From: Spirosoma spitsbergense DSM 19989
GTDB lineage: Bacteria; Bacteroidota; Bacteroidia; Cytophagales; Spirosomataceae
Assembly (NCBI RefSeq): GCF_000374085.1
Contig: NZ_KB893552.1
Span: 1-57,640 of the forward strand
DNA length: 57,640 bases
Reading direction: 5' to 3'
Part shown: piece by piece, positions 14,428 through 23,527 of the stretch
How the letters are laid out: each line of letters begins with the position of its first letter
Numbering within the stretch: the stretch's first letter is position 1
The notes under the pieces: model-generated
What the model saw: only the letters and a program-made list of their open reading frames with translations
The model's database searches: none
What the model was told of the DNA's origin: nothing
Position numbers and translations under genes: made by a program

Positions 14428-17115
14428 ATGCCCGTCAGAACTTTACTTAATGCCTGTTTACTAAACATGCTCTTTCTCTCCTGTCTCCACGCACAGGGTC
14501 GTCTTTCGACAACGATTAACAGCAATTGGCAATTTATCAAGGGTGATACGACTAAAAAGGCAGCCGGAAATACCTGGCAACGGGTATCCATTCCGCACAC
14601 CTGGAACACGCAGGATGTACTGGATGATGAGCCGGGCTATTACCGGGGCGACGGCTGGTACAAAAAAACGCTCTACATACCGGCGAGCTGGAAAGACAGG
14701 GAGGTGTACCTGTATTTTGAAGGAGCGGGGCAAAGTGCCGAGGTATTCGTCAATGGCAAGTCTGTTGGTAACCATCAGGGGGGGTACACCTTTTTCGCCC
14801 TGCCCATTAGCCCCGCCCTGCGTTTTGCCCAGGATGGCAACGCAGCCAACGAGGTAGTGATTCGGGTCAATAACAGTCCAGACGAAAACCTGCCGCCCAT
14901 CATGGGTGACTACAACATCTTCGGCGGACTCTACCGGGATGTGTACCTCAACGTGCTGGATAAAGTCCACTTCGATGCCGATAACCAGGGGTCGAGCGGA
15001 ATTTTCATCACCACTCCACAGGTAAACGCCACCAGTGCCGCCGTGCAGATAAAAGGCAGCTTTGTCAACAATAGCAGCAGCAGCCGAAACCTGCTGGTGA
15101 CCCATCAGATCCTGACGCCGGAAGGAAGCGTGCTGGCCGAGCAAAAAGGGACGTTCAAAGCTAACGCGGGGCAGAAAATCGACTTCATACAGGACTTTAA
15201 AGCCATCAAAGGGCAGCGATTATGGTCGCCGGACGATCCCTACCTGTACCGGGTGCTGTCGACCATTACGGAAACGGCTTCCGGACAAAAGCTTGATGAA
15301 GTTTCTAATCCCCTCGGCTTCCGCTGGTATGCATTCAACGCCAATGACGGCTTTTTCCTGAATGACAAGCCATTAAAGCTTATCGGCACCAGCCGCCACC
15401 AGGATTATCCGGGCATGGGCAACGCCCTGCCCGATGCCATGCATGTACGCGATGTGGAACTGCTCAAAGAGATGGGCGGCAACTTCCTGCGGGTGGCCCA
15501 CTATCCGCAGGACCCAACGGTACTGCAGGCCTGCGACCGGCTGGGCATCCTGGCTTCGGTGGAGACACCCGTCATGGGCTTTACCGACTCGGAAGCCTTC
15601 GCCAACAGCTCCAGGCAGCAGCATCTGGAAATTATCCGGCAGACGTATAATCATCCCAGTGTGATCATCTGGTCGTACATGAACGAAATGCTGCTCCGGG
15701 TGCCGTTCGCCAACGATTCGACCAAACAGCAGGCTTATTTTAATCACATGGCCAGTCTGGCGCAGGACCTGGAGACGATTGCCCGGCGCGAAGACCCGGC
15801 CCGCTACACGCTGATTCCCAATCATGGTGCCTGGGAGATTTATAACAAAGTTGGCCTGACTAAAATCCCCAAACTGGTGGACTGGAACCTGTATCAGGGC
15901 TGGTACAGCGGTAACTTCGATGACTTCGGAAAGTTCCTTGACCGGCACCATCGGGAACTGCCCGATAAGCCGGTGCTGATTACCGAATTCGGGGCCGACG
16001 CCGATAATCGGATTCATAATTTTACCCCCGTTCGTTTCGACAAGTCCGTGGAGTATACCATGGATTTCCACCAGGCTTACCTGAAGGCAATCATGGATCG
16101 GCCTTTTGTTGCCGCGGGCGTCATCTGGAATCTGGCTGAATTCAATACTGCCGTTCGGGCCGAGACCCTGCCCAATATCAACCCGAAAGGTATTTTAACG
16201 TACGACCGCAAGGAAAAAGACCCTTACCGGTTTTACAAAGCGAACCTGCTGAAAACACCCTATATCCAGGTAGGGGCCAAAGAATGGAACCGGCGCACGG
16301 GCATCGCAGAATCGGAAACCCAGCTCACCTGCACCCAACCGCTGGTGGTATACAGCAATCAACCGAACGTTACGCTGACAGTGAATGGAAAGGTGATTGG
16401 CACGGCGGAGACAAAACAGGGTACGGCCCGGTTTACGGTTGCCTTTGCCGATGGGCTTAACCGGGTTGTTGCGTCGGCCACCGGCGGTAACGCCGGGGTG
16501 TCCGATCAGGCCGATATTGTCTTCCATCTGCTCCCGTCAAACCTGAAAAGTCAAAAACTTCCCTTCGACGAATTGAATGTTAGTCTTGGTGATGTCCGCT
16601 TATTCTACGACGAGAAAACGGGGCAGAACTGGTTGCCGGAACAGGCCTACAAACCCGGCGGCTGGGGCTATGTAGGGGGCAAACCCTACGTCATGAAAAA
16701 CAATTCCCGGGTAAGTTTCGGGAGCAGCCGGAATATAGTGGGAACCGACCTGGACCCCATCTACCAGACGCAGCGCACGGGCATTGAGCAGTTTACGTTT
16801 GATGTACCCGACGGCGATTACGAACTGGTCCTGCATTTCGCCGAACTGCTTTCCAAAAATTCGGGTAATGATGTAGCGTTTAACCTTGGCCCGCGCTCAG
16901 CGCCAGAGCCATTCATAGAGCGCAGTTTCGATGTAGCGGTCAATGGCACGGAAGTCATCACGGGCCTCAGCAACGGCGACGTGCTAAATACGGATCAGCC
17001 GGTTGTAACGAAGGTAATGGTGAGCGTTCACGGCCAAAAAGGAATTACGGTAAGCTTCAAAGCGAAGCAGGGCGAAGCGATATTGAATGGCATTCAGCTC
17101 AGGAAAACGCGCTGA
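14428..17115 (+). CDS. Secreted glycoside hydrolase family 2 with malectin-like domain
   Basis: The reading frame opens at 14194, but the ATG at 14428 is preferred. It gives a signal peptide (MPVRTLLNACLLNMLFLSCL, then HAQ) and an 895-residue protein. Domains in order: GH2 sugar-binding jelly roll with RVSIPHTWNTQD and GDGWYKKTLYIP, an Ig-like GH2 domain, and the TIM barrel with FLRVAHYPQDP. The acid/base is Glu420 in SYMNEML and the nucleophile is Glu520 in LITEFGAD, 100 residues apart as expected. A linker leads to a C-terminal malectin-like carbohydrate-binding domain (about 740-895; LVLHFAELLSKNSG). Likely a beta-galactosidase or beta-glucuronidase acting on plant or algal glycans. The divergent AraC gene may regulate it. 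Confidence 0.92.
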   Translation: MPVRTLLNACLLNMLFLSCLHAQGRLSTTINSNWQFIKGDTTKKAAGNTWQRVSIPHTWNTQDVLDDEPGYYRGDGWYKKTLYIPASWKDREVYLYFEGAGQSAEVFVNGKSVGNHQGGYTFFALPISPALRFAQDGNAANEVVIRVNNSPDENLPPIMGDYNIFGGLYRDVYLNVLDKVHFDADNQGSSGIFITTPQVNATSAAVQIKGSFVNNSSSSRNLLVTHQILTPEGSVLAEQKGTFKANAGQKIDFIQDFKAIKGQRLWSPDDPYLYRVLSTITETASGQKLDEVSNPLGFRWYAFNANDGFFLNDKPLKLIGTSRHQDYPGMGNALPDAMHVRDVELLKEMGGNFLRVAHYPQDPTVLQACDRLGILASVETPVMGFTDSEAFANSSRQQHLEIIRQTYNHPSVIIWSYMNEMLLRVPFANDSTKQQAYFNHMASLAQDLETIARREDPARYTLIPNHGAWEIYNKVGLTKIPKLVDWNLYQGWYSGNFDDFGKFLDRHHRELPDKPVLITEFGADADNRIHNFTPVRFDKSVEYTMDFHQAYLKAIMDRPFVAAGVIWNLAEFNTAVRAETLPNINPKGILTYDRKEKDPYRFYKANLLKTPYIQVGAKEWNRRTGIAESETQLTCTQPLVVYSNQPNVTLTVNGKVIGTAETKQGTARFTVAFADGLNRVVASATGGNAGVSDQADIVFHLLPSNLKSQKLPFDELNVSLGDVRLFYDEKTGQNWLPEQAYKPGGWGYVGGKPYVMKNNSRVSFGSSRNIVGTDLDPIYQTQRTGIEQFTFDVPDGDYELVLHFAELLSKNSGNDVAFNLGPRSAPEPFIERSFDVAVNGTEVITGLSNGDVLNTDQPVVTKVMVSVHGQKGITVSFKAKQGEAILNGIQLRKTR

Positions 17116-17149
17116 TTTACCCAGTGCTAACAAAGTTTCGGAACGCTAC

Positions 17150-17205
17150 TAATCTGCGGTTGCCGTGTAGACTATCAGTGATGTCTGCATAGCAACCGCA
17201 GATTA
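17150..17205 (+). terminator. Hairpin after the GH2 gene
   Basis: TAATCTGCGGTTGC (17150-17163) pairs perfectly with 17192-17205, leaving a 28-base loop, and is followed by TGTTTATA. The long loop and weak U-run make it a less certain terminator, but it lies 35 bases after the GH2 stop codon and is the only strong dyad there. Confidence 0.55.
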
Positions 17206-17352
17206 TGTTTATACCAGCTACTGCCAATGTGCTTACTACTTCTTTTCATGTCCACGCAACGCAGAGCGTACAACAACCGGTCCGCCGGTAAGTGCCTTAC
17301 CAGCGGTTTATATGCGCAATTAACAAGCCGATATTAAAGGCAATTTATTCCT

Positions 17353-17841
17353 TTACTTTTGATGCGATAACGTTGCTAATAACGCTTCCAGATTTTTCAG
17401 TGTCATAGCCGTTCCTTCCTTGAAGCCCATGTCAATCATCTTCTCTAAGCGAACGAGTGATTCATTGTAAATACTGACACGTACGGTTGTCTTCCCGTTT
17501 TGCTCACTGAACGTTAAATCCCACTCAGAACCGGGTAGTTCTGGATTTTCATCTTTGTCGGCAAACGCGTTCAACAATTTGAAATTGGTTTTCGGACTAA
17601 TGGCCGTGTATTCCTGGATTGACCAATGCTCTTGTCCTTCAGGACTTACCATCGCGTAAAACCGTCGGCCGCCAACGGCAAAATTCATAAATTTTGTTCT
17701 TGAGGTCCAGGGTTTGGGTGCCCACCATTGGTCAAGAATTTCCTGCTTCGTGTACGCATCCCACACCAGCGAAAGGGCGGCATCAAATTCTCGGGAGAAG
17801 GTGACCGTTTTGGTTGTTTTGTCAACGGTGAAATCGTTCAT
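17353..17841 (-). CDS. SRPBCC / AHSA1-like domain protein
   Basis: The 162-residue protein is a single START-like SRPBCC domain of the AHSA1 type. It opens with [20 protein letters not shown], continues with [23 protein letters not shown] and [12 protein letters not shown], and ends with the long helix [20 protein letters not shown]. Such domains form a hydrophobic ligand cavity. Partners of ArsR-type regulators are often of this kind but their ligands are mostly unknown. Its start overlaps the ArsR-like stop by four bases (ATGA), so it is translationally coupled and certainly in the same operon. Probable role: ligand binding or modification linked to the regulator. Confidence 0.88.
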   Translation of the reverse strand: MNDFTVDKTTKTVTFSREFDAALSLVWDAYTKQEILDQWWAPKPWTSRTKFMNFAVGGRRFYAMVSPEGQEHWSIQEYTAISPKTNFKLLNAFADKDENPELPGSEWDLTFSEQNGKTTVRVSIYNESLVRLEKMIDMGFKEGTAMTLKNLEALLATLSHQK

Positions 17842-18158
17842 TTTTGTTGGTTTTTGAGGGTTGATAATACGTCGTCAAGTTGATTAAAACGAGTTTCCCA
17901 AATTTTCCTGAATTGGTTTACCCACTGATCGACCTCTTTTATTTTTTCAACTTCGAGTGAGTAGTAGACCTCCCTGCCTTGCTGTTCCTGTTTCACCAGT
18001 TCGCATTCCGTGAGTATGCGCAGGTGTTTGGAAACAGCTTGTCGGGTGGTGTTGAAGTTCTCGGCAATGGCGTTAGGTGTCATTGCCTGCAAGGCAATCA
18101 GGGCGATGATTGCCCGCCTTGTAGGGTCGGCTATTGCCTGAAAAATATCTCGTCTCAT
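17838..18158 (-). CDS. ArsR-family winged-helix repressor
   Basis: The 106-residue protein matches the ArsR fold. It has the helix [18 protein letters not shown], recognition region [20 protein letters not shown], and wing [19 protein letters not shown]. No Cys-based metal site is visible, so it belongs to the metal-independent ArsR group that is typically paired with SRPBCC proteins. It is the first gene of the two-gene operon. A large double palindrome 21-64 bases upstream of its start is the likely autoregulatory operator. The C-terminal helix ([20 protein letters not shown]) is the usual dimerisation helix of this subgroup. Confidence 0.9.
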   Translation of the reverse strand: MRRDIFQAIADPTRRAIIALIALQAMTPNAIAENFNTTRQAVSKHLRILTECELVKQEQQGREVYYSLEVEKIKEVDQWVNQFRKIWETRFNQLDDVLSTLKNQQK

Positions 18159-18717
18159 CTTGTTTACATTTTACCTTTCGAAACCGAATGGTTGCAAATA
18201 TACGTGCAACCATTCGGTTTCGCAAATTTTTTCAGATTGAAAAAAAATCAGTTGGAATTGACGATCTGGAGGGGCATCATAAAATTGCTGATGACGCGCC
18301 GATTACCTCACTTTCAATGCAGCCATACAAACGACACATTTCGTTTTTTGTATCGCTGCATTTATTTCGAGCCCTGCCTGTCGAGACATGGGGCTTGGTG
18401 CCTTATTAACAGATAACCCGGCCTGAAAAGTAGACCGGGTCATCTAAATATGGAAGTAGCGTACCGTTGGCGTTGACTATTCCACATACACAACAGTGAT
18501 AGTGATTAGCTAATTGACTAGCACTAACACGAGACCCCACTGCCATATTATTGGCAATCACTTATGGCCCAACCAAACAGGGGTTGATGGCGACCGTATG
18601 GAGCCTTTACACACATGGTGGCGTTGGGCTGAAAACATTGAGTAGGGACGTGCTGCCTGTCGCCGGGAAGCTGCCCATGCGGAGCTTGCCAAATACATAT
18701 TCCATTTTTTCAACACC
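18159..18717. other. Non-coding region between ArsR operon and T9SS gene
   Basis: This 559-base region holds the ArsR operator at 18179-18222. The short frames inside it have no family features. A small stem (ACCCGG at about 18416 with CCGGGT near 18435) is too weak to call. A 20-base stretch at 18656-18675 matches 18 of 20 bases with 21641-21660 on the other side of the T9SS gene. Otherwise I see nothing that I can name. Confidence 0.5.
18179..18222. promoter_or_regulatory. Double palindromic operator of the ArsR-SRPBCC operon
   Basis: Two 18-base arms (18179-18196 and 18205-18222) are exact reverse complements around the 8-base spacer AATATACG. Each arm contains its own smaller dyad, AACC-N4-GGTT. 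The element lies 21 bases upstream of the repressor start, where it would overlap the promoter. ArsR-type dimers bind such 12-2-12-like dyads, so the arrangement suggests two dimers binding side by side. Binding by the encoded repressor is inferred. Confidence 0.75.
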
Positions 18718-21420
18718 TCATCGGATTAACAAAACTTGGCCAATTATGCTGTACATTTCTTGTGAAAGAGGTGAAACTTGAATTGGCATTTCTACCCGCC
18801 AAGTGTATGTGCCGCTTTGACAGGGCACACCGCGATAAGTACCATCCCACACGGGCCTATCCGTTTGAAGCATCAATTCGCCCCATCGATTATAAATTGA
18901 TAACATAAAGCCAGTTGTAAGTCTGCCCTTCAATTCAAAGACATCATTTACGTTATCGCCGTTTGGCGTAAAAGCGGTAGGAGCAAATAACGTGGGCTGA
19001 CAAACTTCTTCCACCAACACGGTGTCACTATGGCTGCATTGTTGATCGTTCGTCAAACGGATCTGATACGAGCCAGCATTTTTGATGCTCACCGTTTGCG
19101 TAGTGCCTACCAACGAATCACTCAGCGTTGACCAGCGGTAGGTCATGTTCGGATTCGTACCGGCATCGAGGATGATTACGTCGGTCGACCCGCCTGAAAA
19201 GCAGCCTGAGTAACGTTTAGTTGCGAGACTTACCACTGGTGACTTCCTGATCTCAAGCTGCACCTTAGCTGCCGGGCTAACGCAGGTGTTAGATGCAGTT
19301 TGTGTCAAGTAATACACAAACAGACCATCCTGACTAGATGAAACAGGTGGCTGGAACGTAGCACCCGTTCCCACCCGAACCCGCAAAGTAGAATCGCTGT
19401 ACCAGTCAATCATTGTTCCCACAGCCGTTAGAGCGGGAACCGATTCGCCAGCACATAGTATCTTATTCTGTATTGTTGGGGCTGGTGGAGTTAGCCCAAG
19501 ACTGACAGTAACGGTATCCCGACTTTCGCAACCCGTGGAGGAACTACCAGCTACTATAACATATAGTCCGCTGCGCTGAGCCGTGATGGTTAGCTGATTA
19601 ACAGTTGTTCCGTCTGGGAGTTGCCATTTGAGTCTATCCCAAACCCCTGATGAAACCGCATCAAGACGTACAGACGTACCGCACACCTTTTTTGTTTTAT
19701 CAGTCAGCCGATATGGTACAGGTGGGCTAAAATTCAACTGTAGTTCCTTCTCAACAGAACACCTTCCGTCGGCAAAGCCCGATGCCCGAACTTTGTAGGT
19801 AGCCTGACCGCTGACGTTGACGGTCAGTGAATCTTGCGTAGCTCGGGCACCGGAAATACCGGGTCCTGACCACTGAACAAAGCCATTTGAATTGGCAGCG
19901 AGCAGAAACGTACCGCATGACTTCGGTACACTGGATGGCATAAGTACAACTGACGGGTTTACGGTAACGCGAACAGTGTCCTTTTTTGAACAATTGCCTT
20001 TGGTAGCTGTAACAATATACGTGTTGCTACCGGCTGGTGCTACCAACGGGTCTTTGCTGGCTGGATTGTCTAACCCTGTTGATGGTATCCAGGAAAAGCC
20101 AGTCGCGTTACTCGTTGTCATAAGTTTTATGGACTGCCCCTGACATAGGCTGGTATCTGCGATGGTTTTTAACGTGATATCGTTCTCCGTGTCAACCGTA
20201 ACGGATTTACTCATTACGCAATTATTAGCGTCTTTTATGTAAACAGTATAAGCGCGGGGGACAACGCTGAATGTATTTTTGGCTTGGTAATTGATGGAAT
20301 CTATTGAATACTGATAAGGCGACAATCCGTTTGTTGCGCTGGCGGTAATTACTCCATCACTATTACCAGAACAAGTTCCTTTTTGTGCCGATACGGATAA
20401 GGCCAAATTGCCAATCGTAATCTGTTTAGTTTTGATGAGCGGCTTACCGCAGGCGGTGCTTTTAACGGTCAGGATAACGTTCTTCGTGCCACCCGTGGGC
20501 CAGTTCACTACATAAGGTCCCATTCCTTGTCCTGACACAACACGCCCGCCGTCCCAATTCCAGTCAAGGGTGTAATCTGTCTCTGGAACTAATTTGTCGC
20601 CAGTATAGGTGACGGTCAGATTTTGAACGGGACTACAGACCGAATTAGGGGTAGCAGAAAAATCAGCGACGGGAACTGTATTTGCTATTGAACAAATATC
20701 ATTATAAAATGCATTAACGTCTGCTTGCGAAGAGAATTGATTAGAAAAAGAAAGGTAAGCGAAGTTAGCTTCGCCTGACTCGCAATAAGCAAAGCCTTTG
20801 TCTCTAAATATGTATATCGGTCTTCCTGCCTGTGCTGCATATTGACCATTTGAATCATTATACGATATAAACAAAGTATTATTAACATACACATTAATTA
20901 TACCTGATGCTCCATTTCTGGTGAAAGTGAGCAGGTAGTATTCTGAATCGTTGAAGAATGGACATTTTCCTACTATGCCATTGGGCCAGAAATCAAGACA
21001 GAAGTTGTTATTATCATAACGCTTGAAATAAATTCCTCTATCTGAGGTTTCCGAATCAGACAGAAAATCTATTATTCTAACCCAACTCGTAGGTCCCCAT
21101 TTGTTAGTTTTTACATACATCTGGATCGTGTATGTTGTAGTAATACTATTATTTATGTTATCATATTTTAGGCCCCAATGCATATTATTATGGTAGACTA
21201 TTCTATCGGTACCACATTTGGGTAAAACATCGTTAATAAAATTACCAGCCGTTGGGGCTGGGGAACAGGAACCACCAGTTATTGCCTGAGCTGGTGCTAT
21301 GTCTGGCCCGCACTCAGGTGCGGCTACAGACAAGTTATCATAAAACCGGTAGGAATGCTTGACAACTTGGCCATTTGTAATAGTTACAATAAATAACGGA
21401 AGGAGGTATATTAATTTCAT
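18718..21420 (-). CDS. T9SS type B surface protein with CHU_C (gliding-type) C-terminus
   Basis: The 900-residue secreted protein has an N-terminal signal peptide (about 1-17, YLLPLFIVTITNGQ) and a LamG/concanavalin-like segment (about 75-240; ending near YNDICSIANT). Next come a PKD-like domain (about 255-335), a SprB-type repeat (about 340-410; SGNSDGVITASATNGLSPYQ) and several Ig-like repeats with SCxxxxLxA patterns. The C-terminal 90 residues carry the CHU_C signature: FAPTAFTPNGDNVNDVF, IYNRWGELM and YTWRVEMP. CHU_C tails direct export by the type IX system and retention at the cell surface. The ligand is unknown; adhesion or glycan contact is likely. The 5' third, encoding the LamG part, is clearly more A+T-rich than the rest. 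Confidence 0.88.
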   Translation of the reverse strand: MKLIYLLPLFIVTITNGQVVKHSYRFYDNLSVAAPECGPDIAPAQAITGGSCSPAPTAGNFINDVLPKCGTDRIVYHNNMHWGLKYDNINNSITTTYTIQMYVKTNKWGPTSWVRIIDFLSDSETSDRGIYFKRYDNNNFCLDFWPNGIVGKCPFFNDSEYYLLTFTRNGASGIINVYVNNTLFISYNDSNGQYAAQAGRPIYIFRDKGFAYCESGEANFAYLSFSNQFSSQADVNAFYNDICSIANTVPVADFSATPNSVCSPVQNLTVTYTGDKLVPETDYTLDWNWDGGRVVSGQGMGPYVVNWPTGGTKNVILTVKSTACGKPLIKTKQITIGNLALSVSAQKGTCSGNSDGVITASATNGLSPYQYSIDSINYQAKNTFSVVPRAYTVYIKDANNCVMSKSVTVDTENDITLKTIADTSLCQGQSIKLMTTSNATGFSWIPSTGLDNPASKDPLVAPAGSNTYIVTATKGNCSKKDTVRVTVNPSVVLMPSSVPKSCGTFLLAANSNGFVQWSGPGISGARATQDSLTVNVSGQATYKVRASGFADGRCSVEKELQLNFSPPVPYRLTDKTKKVCGTSVRLDAVSSGVWDRLKWQLPDGTTVNQLTITAQRSGLYVIVAGSSSTGCESRDTVTVSLGLTPPAPTIQNKILCAGESVPALTAVGTMIDWYSDSTLRVRVGTGATFQPPVSSSQDGLFVYYLTQTASNTCVSPAAKVQLEIRKSPVVSLATKRYSGCFSGGSTDVIILDAGTNPNMTYRWSTLSDSLVGTTQTVSIKNAGSYQIRLTNDQQCSHSDTVLVEEVCQPTLFAPTAFTPNGDNVNDVFELKGRLTTGFMLSIYNRWGELMLQTDRPVWDGTYRGVPCQSGTYTWRVEMPIQVSPLSQEMYSIIGQVLLIR

Positions 21421-21559
21421 ATATGGATAGAAGTAGCCTAGAGATATTGAATTTAGCCAAATTATACATGGACCTATTGTTCACAGTCCCCAAAATAAAA
21501 TGCTAAGCGCCGACATATCAAGACAGTTCGCTTGCCAACCACAACCCGCCGAACAAGCA

Positions 21560-21647
21560 AAACCTAACCTCTGGGGCGTTCAATCTGTCGCGTCCAACCC
21601 GAAAAATGAAAGTCTTAAACCTGACCTCTGCGGCCTGTAACCTGTCG
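21560..21647. repeat. Two imperfect 31-base direct repeats
   Basis: The two units at 21560-21590 and 21617-21647 share the frame AAACCT(A/G)ACCTCTG followed by (G/C)GGC and a terminal CTGTCG. The second unit runs into a 20-base stretch (21641-21660) that resembles 18656-18675. Such units may be copies of a dispersed genomic repeat. Confidence 0.5.
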
Positions 21648-21700
21648 CCGGAACGCTGCCTTGCACGCCCATTTTAGTCTATTCACCCAACATACTATTG

Positions 21701-21772
21701 TACGCGATTTTGTGGAACTAGTCATTCCTAAACTATTCAGAATCAACCAGTTTTAGTTCCGAAGAATCGCGC
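21701..21772. repeat. Imperfect inverted repeat
   Basis: The arm starting TACGCGATTTTGTGGAACTA (21701-21720) matches, with mismatches, the reverse complement of the region ending at 21772 (GCGCGATTCTTCGGAACTA). It could fold into one extended hairpin. No gene uses it directly as a terminator. Confidence 0.45.
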
Positions 21773-21861
21773 ACAACAAATCTGGACCAAATGCTATTCA
21801 GCAAATAAATACCTTTCGCCTAAATTAAGCCATATTAAAGCAGTCGAAGTGATTTAACGGT

Positions 21862-22071
21862 ATGGAGAAGATAACTCTACTAAGAAAATGGGGTATTCTG
21901 GACTATCCGACCTATTTCTTCTCAGCAGCTAATGAACTCTACCGCATCACGAAACGAGGGGAGCTTCGGCGTATCCCAGCGAACTTCATGGAGGCACCGT
22001 TCATCTCAGGGCCAGTATCTCTAAAAACCGACTTTCATTCTTCCCGAAAAAACCAACGCTCATCCGGTTGA
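21862..22071 (+). CDS. Small hypothetical protein or gene fragment
   Basis: The 69-residue frame contains ILDYPTYFFSAANELYRITK followed by RGELRRI. That pattern loosely resembles the short NUMOD4-like motif found in homing endonucleases and phage proteins (aromatic, SxxNELYRI, basic). The second half looks unstructured and lacks any nuclease domain, so if the similarity is real this is a truncated remnant. It has no ribosome-binding or promoter signal that I can see and ends shortly before the RND operon. It may equally be a chance frame. Confidence 0.25.
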   Translation: MEKITLLRKWGILDYPTYFFSAANELYRITKRGELRRIPANFMEAPFISGPVSLKTDFHSSRKNQRSSG

Positions 22072-22146
22072 TGGTTGCACTCGTCGCCTTTCTTTTTCCT
22101 CCGGTTGCAGTCTACCGCATCTTTGCGGCAGTCAAATGCAACCAAA

Positions 22147-23493
22147 ATGAAGACGAACAACTTATTTCCCACCTTTCTACTGGCACTGTCCGCCCTGCTC
22201 CTGCCGCTGGGCAGTCAGGCGCAGGACACGGCTGGTAAGTCGCTGAAAGAGTGCATCGAATACGGGCTGAAGAACTTCGGCACCGTTCGCATTGCCCAGT
22301 ACAAGGTCGAAACCGCCAACCAGCAGGGCCGCGAAGCCCTGAGCAAATACCTGCCGCAGGCTTCGGCCACGGGCACGTTCACCAACAACATCAAACTCCA
22401 GCAGTCGGTCATTCCGGCGGGCATTTTCGGTCCTGAGCCGCAGATACTGGTCATCGGCTCGAAGTTCCAGAACAATGTGGTGGCGCAGGCATCGCAGACA
22501 ATCTTCGACCAGTCGCTGCTGCTGGGCATCAAAGCCAACAAACCCAATCAGCAACTGGCTGAACTCAACACCCGCCAGACCCGTGAGGATATCGTGTATA
22601 ACATTGCCAGCAACTACTATCAGGTGTACGTGGCGCAGCAGCAGATTGGCCTCCTGAAAGACAACATGAAGCGTACCCAGCAGGTACTGGACGTACTGAA
22701 GTTGCAGCGCGACAATGGGGTGATTCAGACTATCGACTATACCAATACAGAGGTGACGTATAACAACACCCGGTCGCAGTTATCGCTGGCCGAAAACGAC
22801 CTGAACATTGCGCTCAACCGGCTTAAGTACCAGATGGGTATGTCGCAGGATGCCGAACTAACCCTGGCCGATTCGGTCGTCAGCGACCAGTTGCCCGTTG
22901 TGGACAACACCCCTTTCGAGGCCAAAAGTCTGGTGAGTTTTCAGCAGGCAGCTTCCAATCTTGACTTGCAGAAAATCCAGCTCCAGCGCATCCGGGCGGG
23001 GTATTTGCCCACGCTTAGCTTTACCGCTAATTACGGAGCCCTGACAAACGCCCGCACCCTGGGCGACGCGTTTGTCAGCTTCAAAGGATTTGGCGCAGTT
23101 GGGCTAAAACTCAATATCCCCATCTTCGACGGGTTCCAGCGCGACGCGCAGGTGCAGCAGCAACGGCTGACCGTACTAACCCAGGAAGAGCAGCAAAAAC
23201 TGAATACCGCATCGTATCGGCTCCAGTTCAGCAATGCCGTGTCGCAGGTGCAACGGGCGCAGACAAACGCTCAGAATGACCGGCGTACGGTAGAGCTTGC
23301 TCAAAACGTATACGACATCACCACGCTGCAATACAAACAGGGCGTGAAAACCCTGACCGACCTGCTCAACGCCGATACCTCGTACCGGCAGGCGCAGTTC
23401 AACTACGTCAACTCACTCATCAGTTTCTACACCGCGCAACTAGACCGGCAACAGGCGCAGGGTACCTTACTGGACTTTTATACCGGATTATAA
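22147..23493 (+). CDS. TolC-family outer-membrane efflux channel
   Basis: The frame opens at 22075, but the ATG at 22147 gives a proper signal peptide (MKTNNLFPTFLLALSALLLP, then LGSQAQ) and a 448-residue protein. The mature protein shows the duplicated TolC pattern: SLKECIEYGLKNFGTVRIAQ near the start, the long coiled helices with TNTEVTYNNTRSQLSLAEND, the strands GYLPTLSFTANYGAL and LKLNIPIFDGFQRDAQVQQQ, and the closing helix QYKQGVKTLTDLLNADTSY. It forms the outer-membrane exit duct of a tripartite pump. It is the first gene of an operon with the adaptor (34 bases downstream) and the RND transporter. Confidence 0.92.
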   Translation: MKTNNLFPTFLLALSALLLPLGSQAQDTAGKSLKECIEYGLKNFGTVRIAQYKVETANQQGREALSKYLPQASATGTFTNNIKLQQSVIPAGIFGPEPQILVIGSKFQNNVVAQASQTIFDQSLLLGIKANKPNQQLAELNTRQTREDIVYNIASNYYQVYVAQQQIGLLKDNMKRTQQVLDVLKLQRDNGVIQTIDYTNTEVTYNNTRSQLSLAENDLNIALNRLKYQMGMSQDAELTLADSVVSDQLPVVDNTPFEAKSLVSFQQAASNLDLQKIQLQRIRAGYLPTLSFTANYGALTNARTLGDAFVSFKGFGAVGLKLNIPIFDGFQRDAQVQQQRLTVLTQEEQQKLNTASYRLQFSNAVSQVQRAQTNAQNDRRTVELAQNVYDITTLQYKQGVKTLTDLLNADTSYRQAQFNYVNSLISFYTAQLDRQQAQGTLLDFYTGL

Positions 23494-23527
23494 ATCAACT
23501 GACAACCACGAATTCAATCATACATCA

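Larger units (their letters stand above)
21421..22146. other. Long intergenic region ahead of the RND operon
   Basis: This 726-base stretch holds two imperfect 31-base direct repeats (21560-21590 and 21617-21647), an imperfect inverted repeat (21701-21772), and one small plus-strand frame (21862-22071) of doubtful status. It looks like a graveyard of short repeats and gene fragments next to the horizontally variable T9SS gene. No tRNA or clear promoter could be recognised. Confidence 0.45.

Noticed and set aside
18551..18781. 76-residue plus-strand frame
   Set aside because: Overlaps the 3' end of the T9SS gene on the opposite strand and has no recognisable fold.
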